Notes under the pieces: generated by a model
Told to the model about the DNA's origin: nothing
Seen by the model: the letters and a program-made list of their open reading frames with translations, nothing else
Databases searched by the model: none
Program-made: the position numbers and the translations under genes
Shown here: piece after piece, positions 45,157 through 52,808 of the stretch
How the letters are laid out: the number at the start of each line of letters is the position of its first letter
Position numbering within the stretch: the stretch's first letter is position 1
Assembly (NCBI RefSeq): GCF_000023445.1
Contig: NC_012881.1
Coordinates: 749,501 to 813,500, forward strand
Direction: 5' to 3'
Length of the DNA stretch: 64,000 nucleotides
DNA from: Maridesulfovibrio salexigens DSM 2638
GTDB lineage: Bacteria; Desulfobacterota; Desulfovibrionia; Desulfovibrionales; Desulfovibrionaceae

Positions 45157-47010
45157 ATGCAAACATATTACTCTGATCTCCTTGTTATCGGCGCCGGATT
45201 GGCGGGCGAGCGCGTGGCTGTGGAGGCGGCCCAGGAAGGTTTTGATGTAATCTGTCTCTCAATTGTCCCGGCACGCCGATCTCATTCATCGGCAGCGCAG
45301 GGCGGCATGCAGGCCGCACTGGGTAACTGTGCCAAGGGCGAGGGAGACAACGTAGACGTCCACTTCGGCGACACTGTTCGCGGTTCCGACTGGGGCTGTG
45401 ACCAGGAAGTGGCCCGTCTTTTCGCAGACGCAGCTCCCATTGAGATGCGCAGACTTGCACACTGGGGTGTGCCCTGGAACCGAGTTGTTCCCGGTAAATC
45501 CTTCTATTTCAAAGGTGGCGAGAAATTTGAAAAAGAAGAAAAAGAAGAAAAACGCGGTCTGATCACGGCCCGTTCCTTCGGCGGTACCGCTAAATGGCGT
45601 ACCTGCTACACTTCCGATGGAACCGGACATGCGGTTATGTGTACTATGGATAACCGGTGTGCCGAACTCGGGATTGATGTTTTTGACCGCAAGGAAGCTA
45701 TCTCCCTCATTCACGATGGCGATAAGTGTACCGGTGCGGTTGTCCGCTGCCTGCGTACGGGCGAACTGGAAGTGTTCCTTTCCAAGGCCACTGCCATCTG
45801 CACAGGCGGTTTCGGACGTATCTATAAAGCAACTACCAACGCAGTAATTTGTGATGGCGGTGGACACATTATTGCTCACGATACCGGTGTAGTACCTATC
45901 GGTAACCCGGAAGCAATTCAGTTCCACCCCACCGGAATCGTACCCACCGATATTCTGGTAACCGAAGGTTGCCGCGGTGACGGCGGTACGCTCCTTGACG
46001 TCAACGAAGAAAGGTTCATGAACATCTATGAACCGGAAAAAGCCGAACTGGCTTCCCGTGACGTTGTTTCCCGCTGGATGACTCACCATATGCGTCAGGG
46101 CAAGGGTGTTAAATCCGCTTACGGCGAACACCTCTGGCTGGATATCCGTCATCTCGGAGACAAACATATCTCCACCAAACTGCGTGAAGTAGATGAAATC
46201 TGTCATCACTTCCTTAACGTTGACCCCCGTAAACAGCTTATCCCGGTCCGTCCGACCCAGCATTACACCATGGCTGGCGTACGTACCAATAAAGATGGTG
46301 CGGTTTACGGCCTCAAGGGTCTGTTCTCCGCTGGTGAGGCTGCCTGCTGGGATATGCACGGTTTTAACCGTCTCGGCGGTAACTCACTTGCTGAAACCGT
46401 TGTTGCTGGCGGTATCATCGGTACCAAGATCGTTGAATTCCTCAAGGGTTACGAGACCGATTTCAAAACTTCCCTGGTTGCTGAAGCCGTTCGCAAACAG
46501 CAGGATCGTATTGAGAAACTGCGCAGCGGTGCCAACGGTAAGGAAAATGTCTACAGGGTCCGTGAAGAAATGCAGGATGCCCTCATGGAAGGCTGTTTTG
46601 TATTCAGAAATGATGCCGGACTCAAAAAATGTATTGATACCTTGCAGGGTACTCTTGAAAAAGCCCGCAATGTCGGCCTTGTCTCCGACGGTCTGGGTGC
46701 AAACCATGAATTGGCTGCGGCCCTTAAGATCGAAGGTCAGGTCAAACTGGGCCTGTGTATCGCTAAGGCTGCTCTTGAACGTACTGAAAGCCGTGGTTCC
46801 CATAACCGCGAGGATTACACCGCGCGTGATGACAAGAACTGGCTGAACAGAACTCTGGCTTACTGGCGTGAAGGCGCGGATATGCCTGAACTGCAGTACG
46901 AAGACGCGACTCCCTGTTACGAGATTCCTCCGGGAGACCGTGGTTATGGCGGCGGTTCCATCATCGAAGCCGACAAGGCCGAGATTGAAGCCAAGATGAT
47001 CAAGAAATAA
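45157..47010 (+). CDS. frdA: Fumarate reductase flavoprotein subunit
   Basis: FrdA holds the active site that reduces fumarate to succinate (or runs the reverse). The 617-residue protein starts with an FAD-binding fold (LLVIGAGLAGERVAVEAA). The flavin-linking motif RRSHSSAAQGG has its covalently modified His at position 43. The substrate-site segments QFHPTGIVPTDILVTEGCRGDGG and HYTMAGVRTNKDG, and the late motif GFNRLGGNSLAETVVAGG, are intact. It starts 14 bases after frdC with a weak ribosome site, suggesting translational coupling. Confidence 0.95.
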   Translation: MQTYYSDLLVIGAGLAGERVAVEAAQEGFDVICLSIVPARRSHSSAAQGGMQAALGNCAKGEGDNVDVHFGDTVRGSDWGCDQEVARLFADAAPIEMRRLAHWGVPWNRVVPGKSFYFKGGEKFEKEEKEEKRGLITARSFGGTAKWRTCYTSDGTGHAVMCTMDNRCAELGIDVFDRKEAISLIHDGDKCTGAVVRCLRTGELEVFLSKATAICTGGFGRIYKATTNAVICDGGGHIIAHDTGVVPIGNPEAIQFHPTGIVPTDILVTEGCRGDGGTLLDVNEERFMNIYEPEKAELASRDVVSRWMTHHMRQGKGVKSAYGEHLWLDIRHLGDKHISTKLREVDEICHHFLNVDPRKQLIPVRPTQHYTMAGVRTNKDGAVYGLKGLFSAGEAACWDMHGFNRLGGNSLAETVVAGGIIGTKIVEFLKGYETDFKTSLVAEAVRKQQDRIEKLRSGANGKENVYRVREEMQDALMEGCFVFRNDAGLKKCIDTLQGTLEKARNVGLVSDGLGANHELAAALKIEGQVKLGLCIAKAALERTESRGSHNREDYTARDDKNWLNRTLAYWREGADMPELQYEDATPCYEIPPGDRGYGGGSIIEADKAEIEAKMIKK

Positions 47011-47030
47011 CCCCTGACAAGGATATAAAA

Positions 47031-47768
47031 ATGAGCAGACAACTCGAATTTGATATATTCCGCTACAATCCTCAGGATAAGGGGTCGGTTCCGCACATGC
47101 AGACCTTTGTGCTGGATGAAACCGAGAACATGACTCTGTTTATTGCGCTGAACCGTTTGCGCGAAGAGCAGGACCCCGGCCTGATTTTTGACTTCTGTTG
47201 CCGTGCCGGTATCTGCGGTGCCTGTGCAATGGTGGTCAACGGTAAACCCCGTCTGGCCTGCCAGACCAAAACAGTTGACCTTCCTGAACGCATAACCCTG
47301 CTGCCCCTGCCCGTATATAAACTGATCGGCGACCTTTCAGTTGATACCGGTGTCTGGTTCAGGGAAATGTATCAGACCACAGAATCATGGATTCATACTA
47401 CCAAAACCTTTGATCCCAATGCCATTGAAGAGCGTATGGAGAATGAGGTTGCCGAGCAGATCTACGAACTGGAACGCTGCATTGAATGCGGCTGCTGTGT
47501 TGCCGCTTGCGGTACCGCACGCCTTCGTGACGACTTCCTCGGTGCTGCATCCTTGAACCGTGTGGCCCGTTTCGTAGTCGACCCCCGCGATCAGCGTACC
47601 GACCGCGACTACTTTGAAATTATCGGTAATGATGAAGGTATCTTCGGCTGCATGGGCTTGCTCGGCTGTGAAGATGTCTGCCCCAAGAATCTTCCGTTGC
47701 AGAACCAGCTCGGTTTCCTGCGCCGCAAGATGGGTATCACCGCAATCAAGGAAATATTCAGGAAGTAA
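47031..47768 (+). CDS. frdB: Fumarate reductase iron-sulfur subunit
   Basis: FrdB relays electrons between the heme subunit and FrdA. The 245-residue protein has the [2Fe-2S] ligands in FCCRAGICGACAMVVNG and LACQT, the [4Fe-4S] motif CIECGCCVAAC, and the [3Fe-4S] site spread over CMGLLGCEDVCPKN. The 4 bases before fumarase alpha and the 20 before it from frdA show a tight operon. Length and cysteine order are typical. Confidence 0.95.
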   Translation: MSRQLEFDIFRYNPQDKGSVPHMQTFVLDETENMTLFIALNRLREEQDPGLIFDFCCRAGICGACAMVVNGKPRLACQTKTVDLPERITLLPLPVYKLIGDLSVDTGVWFREMYQTTESWIHTTKTFDPNAIEERMENEVAEQIYELERCIECGCCVAACGTARLRDDFLGAASLNRVARFVVDPRDQRTDRDYFEIIGNDEGIFGCMGLLGCEDVCPKNLPLQNQLGFLRRKMGITAIKEIFRK

Positions 47769-47771
47769 GCT

Positions 47772-48611
47772 ATGCGTACCATTAAAGCTGAACAGGTTAT
47801 CGATGCCGTGGCGAAAATGTGCGTAAGCGCAAACCGCTACCTGCCTGAAGACGTGAAAAAGCGTTTTAACGAATGCGCTGCTGCCGAGGATTCCCCGGCA
47901 GCCAAGGAAGTGTTCAGACAGATCAAAGAAAACTGGGAGCTGGCTGCTGAATCCGGTCTGCCTCTGTGTCAGGATACCGGATTGGCTGTCTTCATAGTTG
48001 AAATGGGCGAAGATGTGCGTGTTGAAGGCATGAACATCCGTGACGCCATCAACGAAGGTACCCGTAAAGGTTACGAAGAGGGATTCCTGCGCAAGTCTTC
48101 CTGCGATCCTCTGACCCGTGCCAATACCAAGGACAACACCCCGGCCATTATCCATTTTGACATTGTCCCCGGTGACAAGATCAAAATCACTTTCATGGCT
48201 AAGGGTGGCGGTTCCGAGAACATGAGCCGGGTGACCATGCTTGCTCCGGCACAGGGCTGGGAAGGCATCAAGAAATTCGTCATCGAACGTGTTGCCGAAG
48301 CCGGACCCAACCCATGTCCCCCGACAATGGTAGGTATCGGCGTGGGTGGAACTTTTGAATATTCCGCACTGCTGGCTAAAAAATCCTTGATGCGCAAAGT
48401 GGGCGAGCCCCATCCTGATCCTGAGATTGCCAAGATGGAAGCTGAGCTCATGGAAGAGATCAACAAGCTCGGCATCGGGCCCATGGGACTGGGCGGCAAG
48501 ACTACCGTCTTTGACGTCAAGATCGAAATGCGCCCCTGCCACATTGCGTCCCTGCCGCTGGCGGTGAACATCCAGTGCCATTCTTCAAGGCACGAGGAGG
48601 TGGAACTCTAA
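47772..48611 (+). CDS. Class I fumarate hydratase, alpha subunit
   Basis: The two-subunit, oxygen-sensitive [4Fe-4S] fumarase interconverts fumarate and malate. This 279-residue subunit corresponds to the N-terminal part of FumA, with CQDTGLAVFIVEMG, the DPLTRANTKDNTPAIIHFD motif and GGGSENMSRVTMLAP, followed by GIGVGGTFEYSALLAKKSL. Cysteines at LCQDTG, NPCPPT and elsewhere supply cluster ligands. The gene starts 4 bases after frdB and its stop overlaps the beta start by one base. L-tartrate dehydratase is a homologous alternative; the context favours fumarase. Confidence 0.9.
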   Translation: MRTIKAEQVIDAVAKMCVSANRYLPEDVKKRFNECAAAEDSPAAKEVFRQIKENWELAAESGLPLCQDTGLAVFIVEMGEDVRVEGMNIRDAINEGTRKGYEEGFLRKSSCDPLTRANTKDNTPAIIHFDIVPGDKIKITFMAKGGGSENMSRVTMLAPAQGWEGIKKFVIERVAEAGPNPCPPTMVGIGVGGTFEYSALLAKKSLMRKVGEPHPDPEIAKMEAELMEEINKLGIGPMGLGGKTTVFDVKIEMRPCHIASLPLAVNIQCHSSRHEEVEL

Positions 48612-49168
48612 TGGCTGAATACAAACTTACCACCCCGCTTACTGATGAAGATATGGTCCAGCTCAAGGCCGGAGATGTGGTCAAACTGACCGGAACCATC
48701 TATACCGCCCGCGATGCTGCGCACAAAAGGCTTTGTGACCTGCTTGATAAAGGAGAGGAACTGCCTTTCGATTTGAAAGGTTCGGTGGTTTATTACGTAG
48801 GCCCCAGTCCGGCTCCTCCGGGCAAACCTATCGGTTCTGCCGGCCCGACCACAAGTTACCGCATGGACACCTATGCACCCCGTCTGCACAGTCTCGGCCA
48901 GAAGGCCAGCATAGGTAAGGGTAAACGTAATGATGAGGTGAAGCAGGCCCTGAAGGATTATAAAGCTGTTTATTTCGGAGCTACCGGAGGTGCTGGTGCT
49001 CTGCTTTCCATGTGCATCAAGGAAGCGAAAGTTATCGCTTTTGATGAACTTGGCCCCGAAGCCATCCGGGAATTGACTGTTGAGGAATTTCCTCTGCTGG
49101 TCATCAATGATTCCCACGGTGGAGAATTGTACGCCGTCCCCGATCGTAAGGCGGCTGGTCTTGAGTAA
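48611..49168 (+). CDS. Class I fumarate hydratase, beta subunit
   Basis: The 185-residue subunit corresponds to the C-terminal domain of FumA. Its motifs are VVYYVGPSPAPPGKPIGSAG, TTSYRMDTYAPRLHSLG and YFGATGGAGALL, with LVINDSHGGELY at the end. The ATG at 48611-48613 overlaps the alpha stop (TAATG) and follows AGGAGGTGG, so the shorter start is favoured over the in-frame upstream ORF that lies inside the alpha gene. Together the pair supplies malate for the downstream malic enzyme. Confidence 0.92.
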   Translation: MAEYKLTTPLTDEDMVQLKAGDVVKLTGTIYTARDAAHKRLCDLLDKGEELPFDLKGSVVYYVGPSPAPPGKPIGSAGPTTSYRMDTYAPRLHSLGQKASIGKGKRNDEVKQALKDYKAVYFGATGGAGALLSMCIKEAKVIAFDELGPEAIRELTVEEFPLLVINDSHGGELYAVPDRKAAGLE

Positions 49169-49207
49169 ACGTCGGAATTTGCAACCGACTAATTAAGGAG
49201 AATACTT

Positions 49208-50527
49208 ATGGCTCTTTTCACTAAACAGGAAGCTCTCGATTATCATTCCAAAGGTAGAAGAGGTAAAGTGGAAGTCGTTCCCGTAAAACCTTGCAATACC
49301 CAGAAAGACCTTTCCATGGCTTACAGCCCCGGTGTTGCCGAAGCCTGCAAGGAAATTGCTGAAGATAAAGAGAAATCCTATCTCTACACCGGCCGTGGAA
49401 ACCTTGTTGCGGTTGTTTCCAACGGTACTGCTGTTCTCGGTCTCGGTAATATCGGTCCTGAAGCCGGTAAACCGGTTATGGAAGGTAAGGGTGTTCTCTT
49501 CAAGGTTTTCGCAGACGTTGACGTTTACGACATCAACCTTGACGTTACTGATCCTGATGAGCTCTGCAACATCGTAAAAGCCCTTGAGCCTACCTTCGGC
49601 GGTATCAACCTTGAAGATATCAAGGCTCCTGAGTGCTTCTACATTGAAGAAAAGCTTAAAAAAGAAATGAATATCCCGGTCTTCCACGATGACCAGCACG
49701 GTACCGCGATTATTTCCGGTGCGGGCCTGATCAACGCTGCTGAAATAACCGGTAAGAAAATTGAAGATATGCGTCTGGTTGTTTCCGGCGCAGGTGCTGC
49801 GGCTATCGCTTGCACCAACTTCTATATGGCTCTGGGTATCAAGCGTGAAAATGTTGCCATGTTCGACTCTCGCGGTCACATCAACAAGAGCCGTGAAGGT
49901 CTGAATGAGCAGAAACTTCAGTTTGCAACTGACAAGGAATATAAAGACCTTGCAGACGCGATGAATGGTGCTGACCTCTTCCTCGGTCTTTCCGTTAAGG
50001 GAATGGTAACCAAGGAAATGGTTAAATCTATGGCTGATTCTCCGATCATTTTCGCCTGCGCGAACCCCGATCCTGAAATCTCCTATACTGATGCCAAAGA
50101 AGCCCGCCCTGACGCAATCATGGGTACCGGACGTTCCGACTTCCCCAACCAGGTTAACAATGTTCTCGGTTTCCCTTTCATCTTCCGCGGTGCACTTGAT
50201 GTAAACGCAAGTGCCATCAATGAAGAAATGAAAATTGCTGCGGCAACTGCTCTTGCTGCTCTGGCAAAAGAACCGGCTCCGGATTACGTCTGCGAAGCTT
50301 ATGGTGTGGATAAGCTCGAATACGGCATCGACTACATCATTCCCAAACCGCTCGACCTGCGTCTGATTGAATGGGAATCCGCCGCTGTTGCACAGGCTGC
50401 AATGGATACCGGTGTAGCACGCAAGAAGATTGATATCGAAGAATACAAGAAAGAACTGCGCGAACGTCTGGCTGCTTCCAGAAAACGCGTCGGAGAGTTT
50501 CTTGATACTTATGATTTAGATATCTAG
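49208..50527 (+). CDS. NAD(P)-dependent malic enzyme
   Basis: This enzyme oxidatively decarboxylates malate to pyruvate (or runs in reverse). The 439-residue protein is the short bacterial type. It has the N-terminal [55 protein letters not shown] (metal and substrate residues) and the dinucleotide loop [12 protein letters not shown]. It closes with [14 protein letters not shown]-type residues in [18 protein letters not shown] strong AAGGAG precedes the ATG. Its place after fumarase links fumarate to pyruvate, which PFOR nearby can oxidise. NAD versus NADP preference cannot be read. Confidence 0.93.
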   Translation: MALFTKQEALDYHSKGRRGKVEVVPVKPCNTQKDLSMAYSPGVAEACKEIAEDKEKSYLYTGRGNLVAVVSNGTAVLGLGNIGPEAGKPVMEGKGVLFKVFADVDVYDINLDVTDPDELCNIVKALEPTFGGINLEDIKAPECFYIEEKLKKEMNIPVFHDDQHGTAIISGAGLINAAEITGKKIEDMRLVVSGAGAAAIACTNFYMALGIKRENVAMFDSRGHINKSREGLNEQKLQFATDKEYKDLADAMNGADLFLGLSVKGMVTKEMVKSMADSPIIFACANPDPEISYTDAKEARPDAIMGTGRSDFPNQVNNVLGFPFIFRGALDVNASAINEEMKIAAATALAALAKEPAPDYVCEAYGVDKLEYGIDYIIPKPLDLRLIEWESAAVAQAAMDTGVARKKIDIEEYKKELRERLAASRKRVGEFLDTYDLDI

Positions 50528-50583
50528 CTCTGATACGCTTCGCCGTTACGTGTGGCAAAGCGTCATTTGATTGAAAGAATTAC

Positions 50584-50611
50584 CCCTCCCGGTCTTTCCG
50601 GGCCGGGAGGG
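50584..50611 (+). terminator. Hairpin after malic enzyme
   Basis: A 9-bp GC-rich inverted repeat (CCCTCCCGG/CCGGGAGGG) lies 57 bases after the stop. It has no following T-run, so it may be a weak or attenuating terminator rather than a full stop. Confidence 0.45.
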
Positions 50612-50654
50612 TACAAAAATGGTGATGAGGTCCTGTATGTAAAGTATCGGCAGT

Positions 50655-50683
50655 CCTGACGGATCAGGCAGGTGTTTTCCTGA
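50655..50683 (+). promoter_or_regulatory. Mutually exclusive hairpins upstream of the transporter
   Basis: TCAGG at 50664-50668 can pair with CCTGA either upstream (50655-50659) or downstream (50679-50683). The two pairings exclude each other, the layout of a simple attenuator. The stems are short. Confidence 0.3.
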
Positions 50684-50777
50684 TGCGCTGACAACCCGAT
50701 TTTGATGTACCTATCATTTCCGGGGCAGAGGGGAGCATTCTTTCCGTAGGGGAGGCCATAAGCTCAAGTGAGGGACT

Positions 50778-52311
50778 ATGAGCGATCAACAAGACAGTGG
50801 TAACGGACGTAGAATCGGTTTTTTCTTAGGACCGATAGTCTTTCTTCTTATGCTTCTTCTTCCGGCTCCAGAGGGAATGAATCCGGCAGCATGGAAGGTT
50901 GCGGCAGTAACGGCTTTGATGGCTATCTGGTGGATCACTGAAGCCATTCCTATTCCTGCAACATCTTTAATTCCTATCGCATTTTTTCCGCTTCTGGGTG
51001 TAATGAAATCCGCAGCGGCTTGTGCTCCTTATGCGAACCATCTTATTTACCTGTTCATGGGTGGCTTTTTTCTGGCAGTTACCATGGAAAGGTGGAACCT
51101 GCACAGGCGTATTGCCCTGCATACCATTAAAACAGTGGGAACCAGCCCCGGACGCATGATCCTCGGATTTATGATCGCTACCGGGTTTCTTTCCATGTGG
51201 GTTTCCAACACTGCAACAACCATGATGATGGTTCCCATCGGTCTGGCTGTTATCCAGCAGGCCACCGGATTTGATTCCAAAGATCTTAGAGCCTGTGCCA
51301 ATGCGGGTCCTGAATCCAACTTCGGTAAATGTCTCATGCTCGGTATCGCCTATGCTGCTTCCATGGGTGGTGTCGGTACCATTATCGGTACTCCTCCGAA
51401 TACCGTTATGGTCGGCATGGTAGACAAAATGTACGGTGTGCAAATCGGTTTCGGCCAGTGGATGCTTTACGGCGTTCCTCTTGCTACAATTATGATCGGC
51501 GTTTCATGGTGGCTGCTGACCAGAGTTCTTTTTCCTGCCAAAGGATTGGAACTTGCCGGTGGTGAAGCCATTATTGATAAGGAAATCGAAGCTCTTGGAC
51601 CCATGTCCAAGGAAGAAAAGTACATCGTTGTTGTCGGTTGTTTCGTTGCCGCATTCTGGTTATCCCGGGGATTCATTAAACCTTTGGTTAAGGATTTCTG
51701 GCCTAATTTCGGTTTCGTACACGATGCTACCATCGGTATTCTGGGTTCATTGATTCTGTTTGCCATTCCCACCAACTTCAAGAAGGGCGAATTCCTTCTT
51801 GATTGGAAAACCGCAGTTAAGATTCCGTGGGACGTAATCCTGCTCTTCGGTGGTGGTTTGGCAATTGCCAACGGCTTCTCAAAGACCGGTCTGGCAAGCT
51901 TCATCGCTTCAAGATTGACCATGCTTGATGGTATGACTCTCCTGATGTTCGTTGCCATCGTGGTTCTGATCACTATCTTCTTAACTGAAATCACATCAAA
52001 TACCGCCACCGCGACATTGCTCGTACCCATTATGGGTAAGTGCGGCAATCGCCATGGGCGTACATCCTTTTGCCACCATCGTTGGTGCCTGTGTTGCAGC
52101 TTCCTTTGCATTCATGCTTCCGGTTGCGACTCCGCCCAACGCCGTTGTGTTCGGTTCCGGCTGTGTAAGCATCAAACAGATGGCTTCAGCAGGTTTCTGG
52201 CTCAACATGATCGGTGCGGTCCTGATCACTCTCTCAGTGGTCTATCTGCTTCCGGTTCTTTGGGGCATCAATTTAAGTGTCCTCCCAGACTGGGCTGTTA
52301 TGCCTAAGTAA
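50778..52311 (+). pseudogene. DASS-family dicarboxylate/anion symporter, frameshifted near the C-terminus
   Basis: This is a sodium-coupled SLC13-type carrier; in this position malate, fumarate or succinate is the likely substrate. The first 419 codons are an intact multi-helix protein with SNTATTMMMVPIGLAV and the second signature TSNTATATLLVPIM. At about 52035-52041 (GGTAAGT) the frame breaks. The original frame then runs into a nonsensical Cys/His-rich tail ending at 52307. The +1 frame continues with AAIAMGVHPFATIVG and FMLPVATPPNAVVFG, the expected last helices, ending at 52311. A single-base indel explains this. It is either a real inactivating mutation or a sequence error; the remaining sequence looks under selection. 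Confidence 0.85.
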
Positions 52312-52321
52312 CACCCCCTAC

Positions 52322-52357
52322 GTTTCCGGGCGGCCAGCTCCGCCCGGAAACTGATTT
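52322..52357 (+). terminator. Terminator after the transporter gene
   Basis: An 11-bp inverted repeat, GTTTCCGGGCG with its exact complement and an 8-base loop, is followed by TGATTTTT. It lies 11 bases after the transporter end. Confidence 0.8.
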
Positions 52358-52432
52358 TTCAAGTTATTTAAAATAGTTCTTTGATATTTCTCTGCAGCCG
52401 TATGGTTGCGGATTCCATATCTGCGTCCGAAA

Positions 52433-52585
52433 TTCGGACCGGGAGACACCGGATGTTCCGCAAGCATCCTCCGGCAGGGTCACACCTGTTTGCCTTTTAG
52501 CGCTACAAAGGGTTGCAGCTTATATTCAAGGCAGCACGGCGGACCTCATCAGCACCTCCAGTGGCCGCTGCCGGGTGTCTCCGAA
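52433..52585 (+). ncRNA. Candidate structured small RNA (6S-like possibility)
   Basis: No gene is seen between 52358 and 52808. This stretch folds compactly on paper. The closing stem is GGAGACACC (52442-52450) with GGTGTCTCC (52574-52582). A local hairpin GGATG/CATCC (52451-52469) sits on the 5' strand. A long helix CCGGCAGGGTCAC (52471-52483) pairs with GTGGCC-G-CTGCCGG (52561-52574), then TTGCCTT pairs with AAGGCAG, and a tip hairpin GCTACAA/TTGCAGC (52502-52519) completes it. An asymmetric bubble lies on the 3' strand. Two G-U pairs favour the plus strand. The long hairpin with a bubble resembles 6S RNA, but I recognise no diagnostic word. Confidence 0.45.
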
Positions 52586-52712
52586 CCAGACGTTTGATAA
52601 AGCGCTATCTGCTTTGTTGCTGCGAAAAAGGCTGAAACTCACGTATGTTTGGATACGCATCGTTCCAGCCTTTTTCTTGCGCCTCGCATCTAGCACTTTC
52701 TTAAACGTCTGG
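52586..52712. repeat. 127-bp near-palindromic element containing a bidirectional terminator
   Basis: The ends CCAGACGTTT and AAACGTCTGG are exact inverted copies. The two arms align through AAAG.GCTA..TGC and GAAAAAGGCTG to a centre near 52649. The core hairpin, AAAAAGGCTG/CAGCCTTTTT (52625-52674), has T-runs on both strands and can stop transcription in both directions. Size and symmetry suggest a folded mobile remnant (MITE-like) or a fixed terminator. No target-site duplication was confirmed. Confidence 0.6.
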
Positions 52713-52808
52713 CAGATGGAGCTTTTTCCGTGACCTGATTGACGTGATTAAAAATGAAAGATTTGGTATTAGTTAATTCCCACGCAGTAACTGAATTCAG
52801 GAGAAAGA

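Noticed and set aside
45286-48581. Antisense open frames opposite frdA, frdB and fumarase
   Set aside because: They mirror highly biased genes, have no domain features and no plausible ribosome sites.
52433-52585. Cobalamin riboswitch, tmRNA, RNase P RNA or SRP RNA as identities for the RNA candidate
   Set aside because: None of their diagnostic words (B12 box, tRNA-like ends, RNase P core, GGAAGG SRP loop) is present on either strand.
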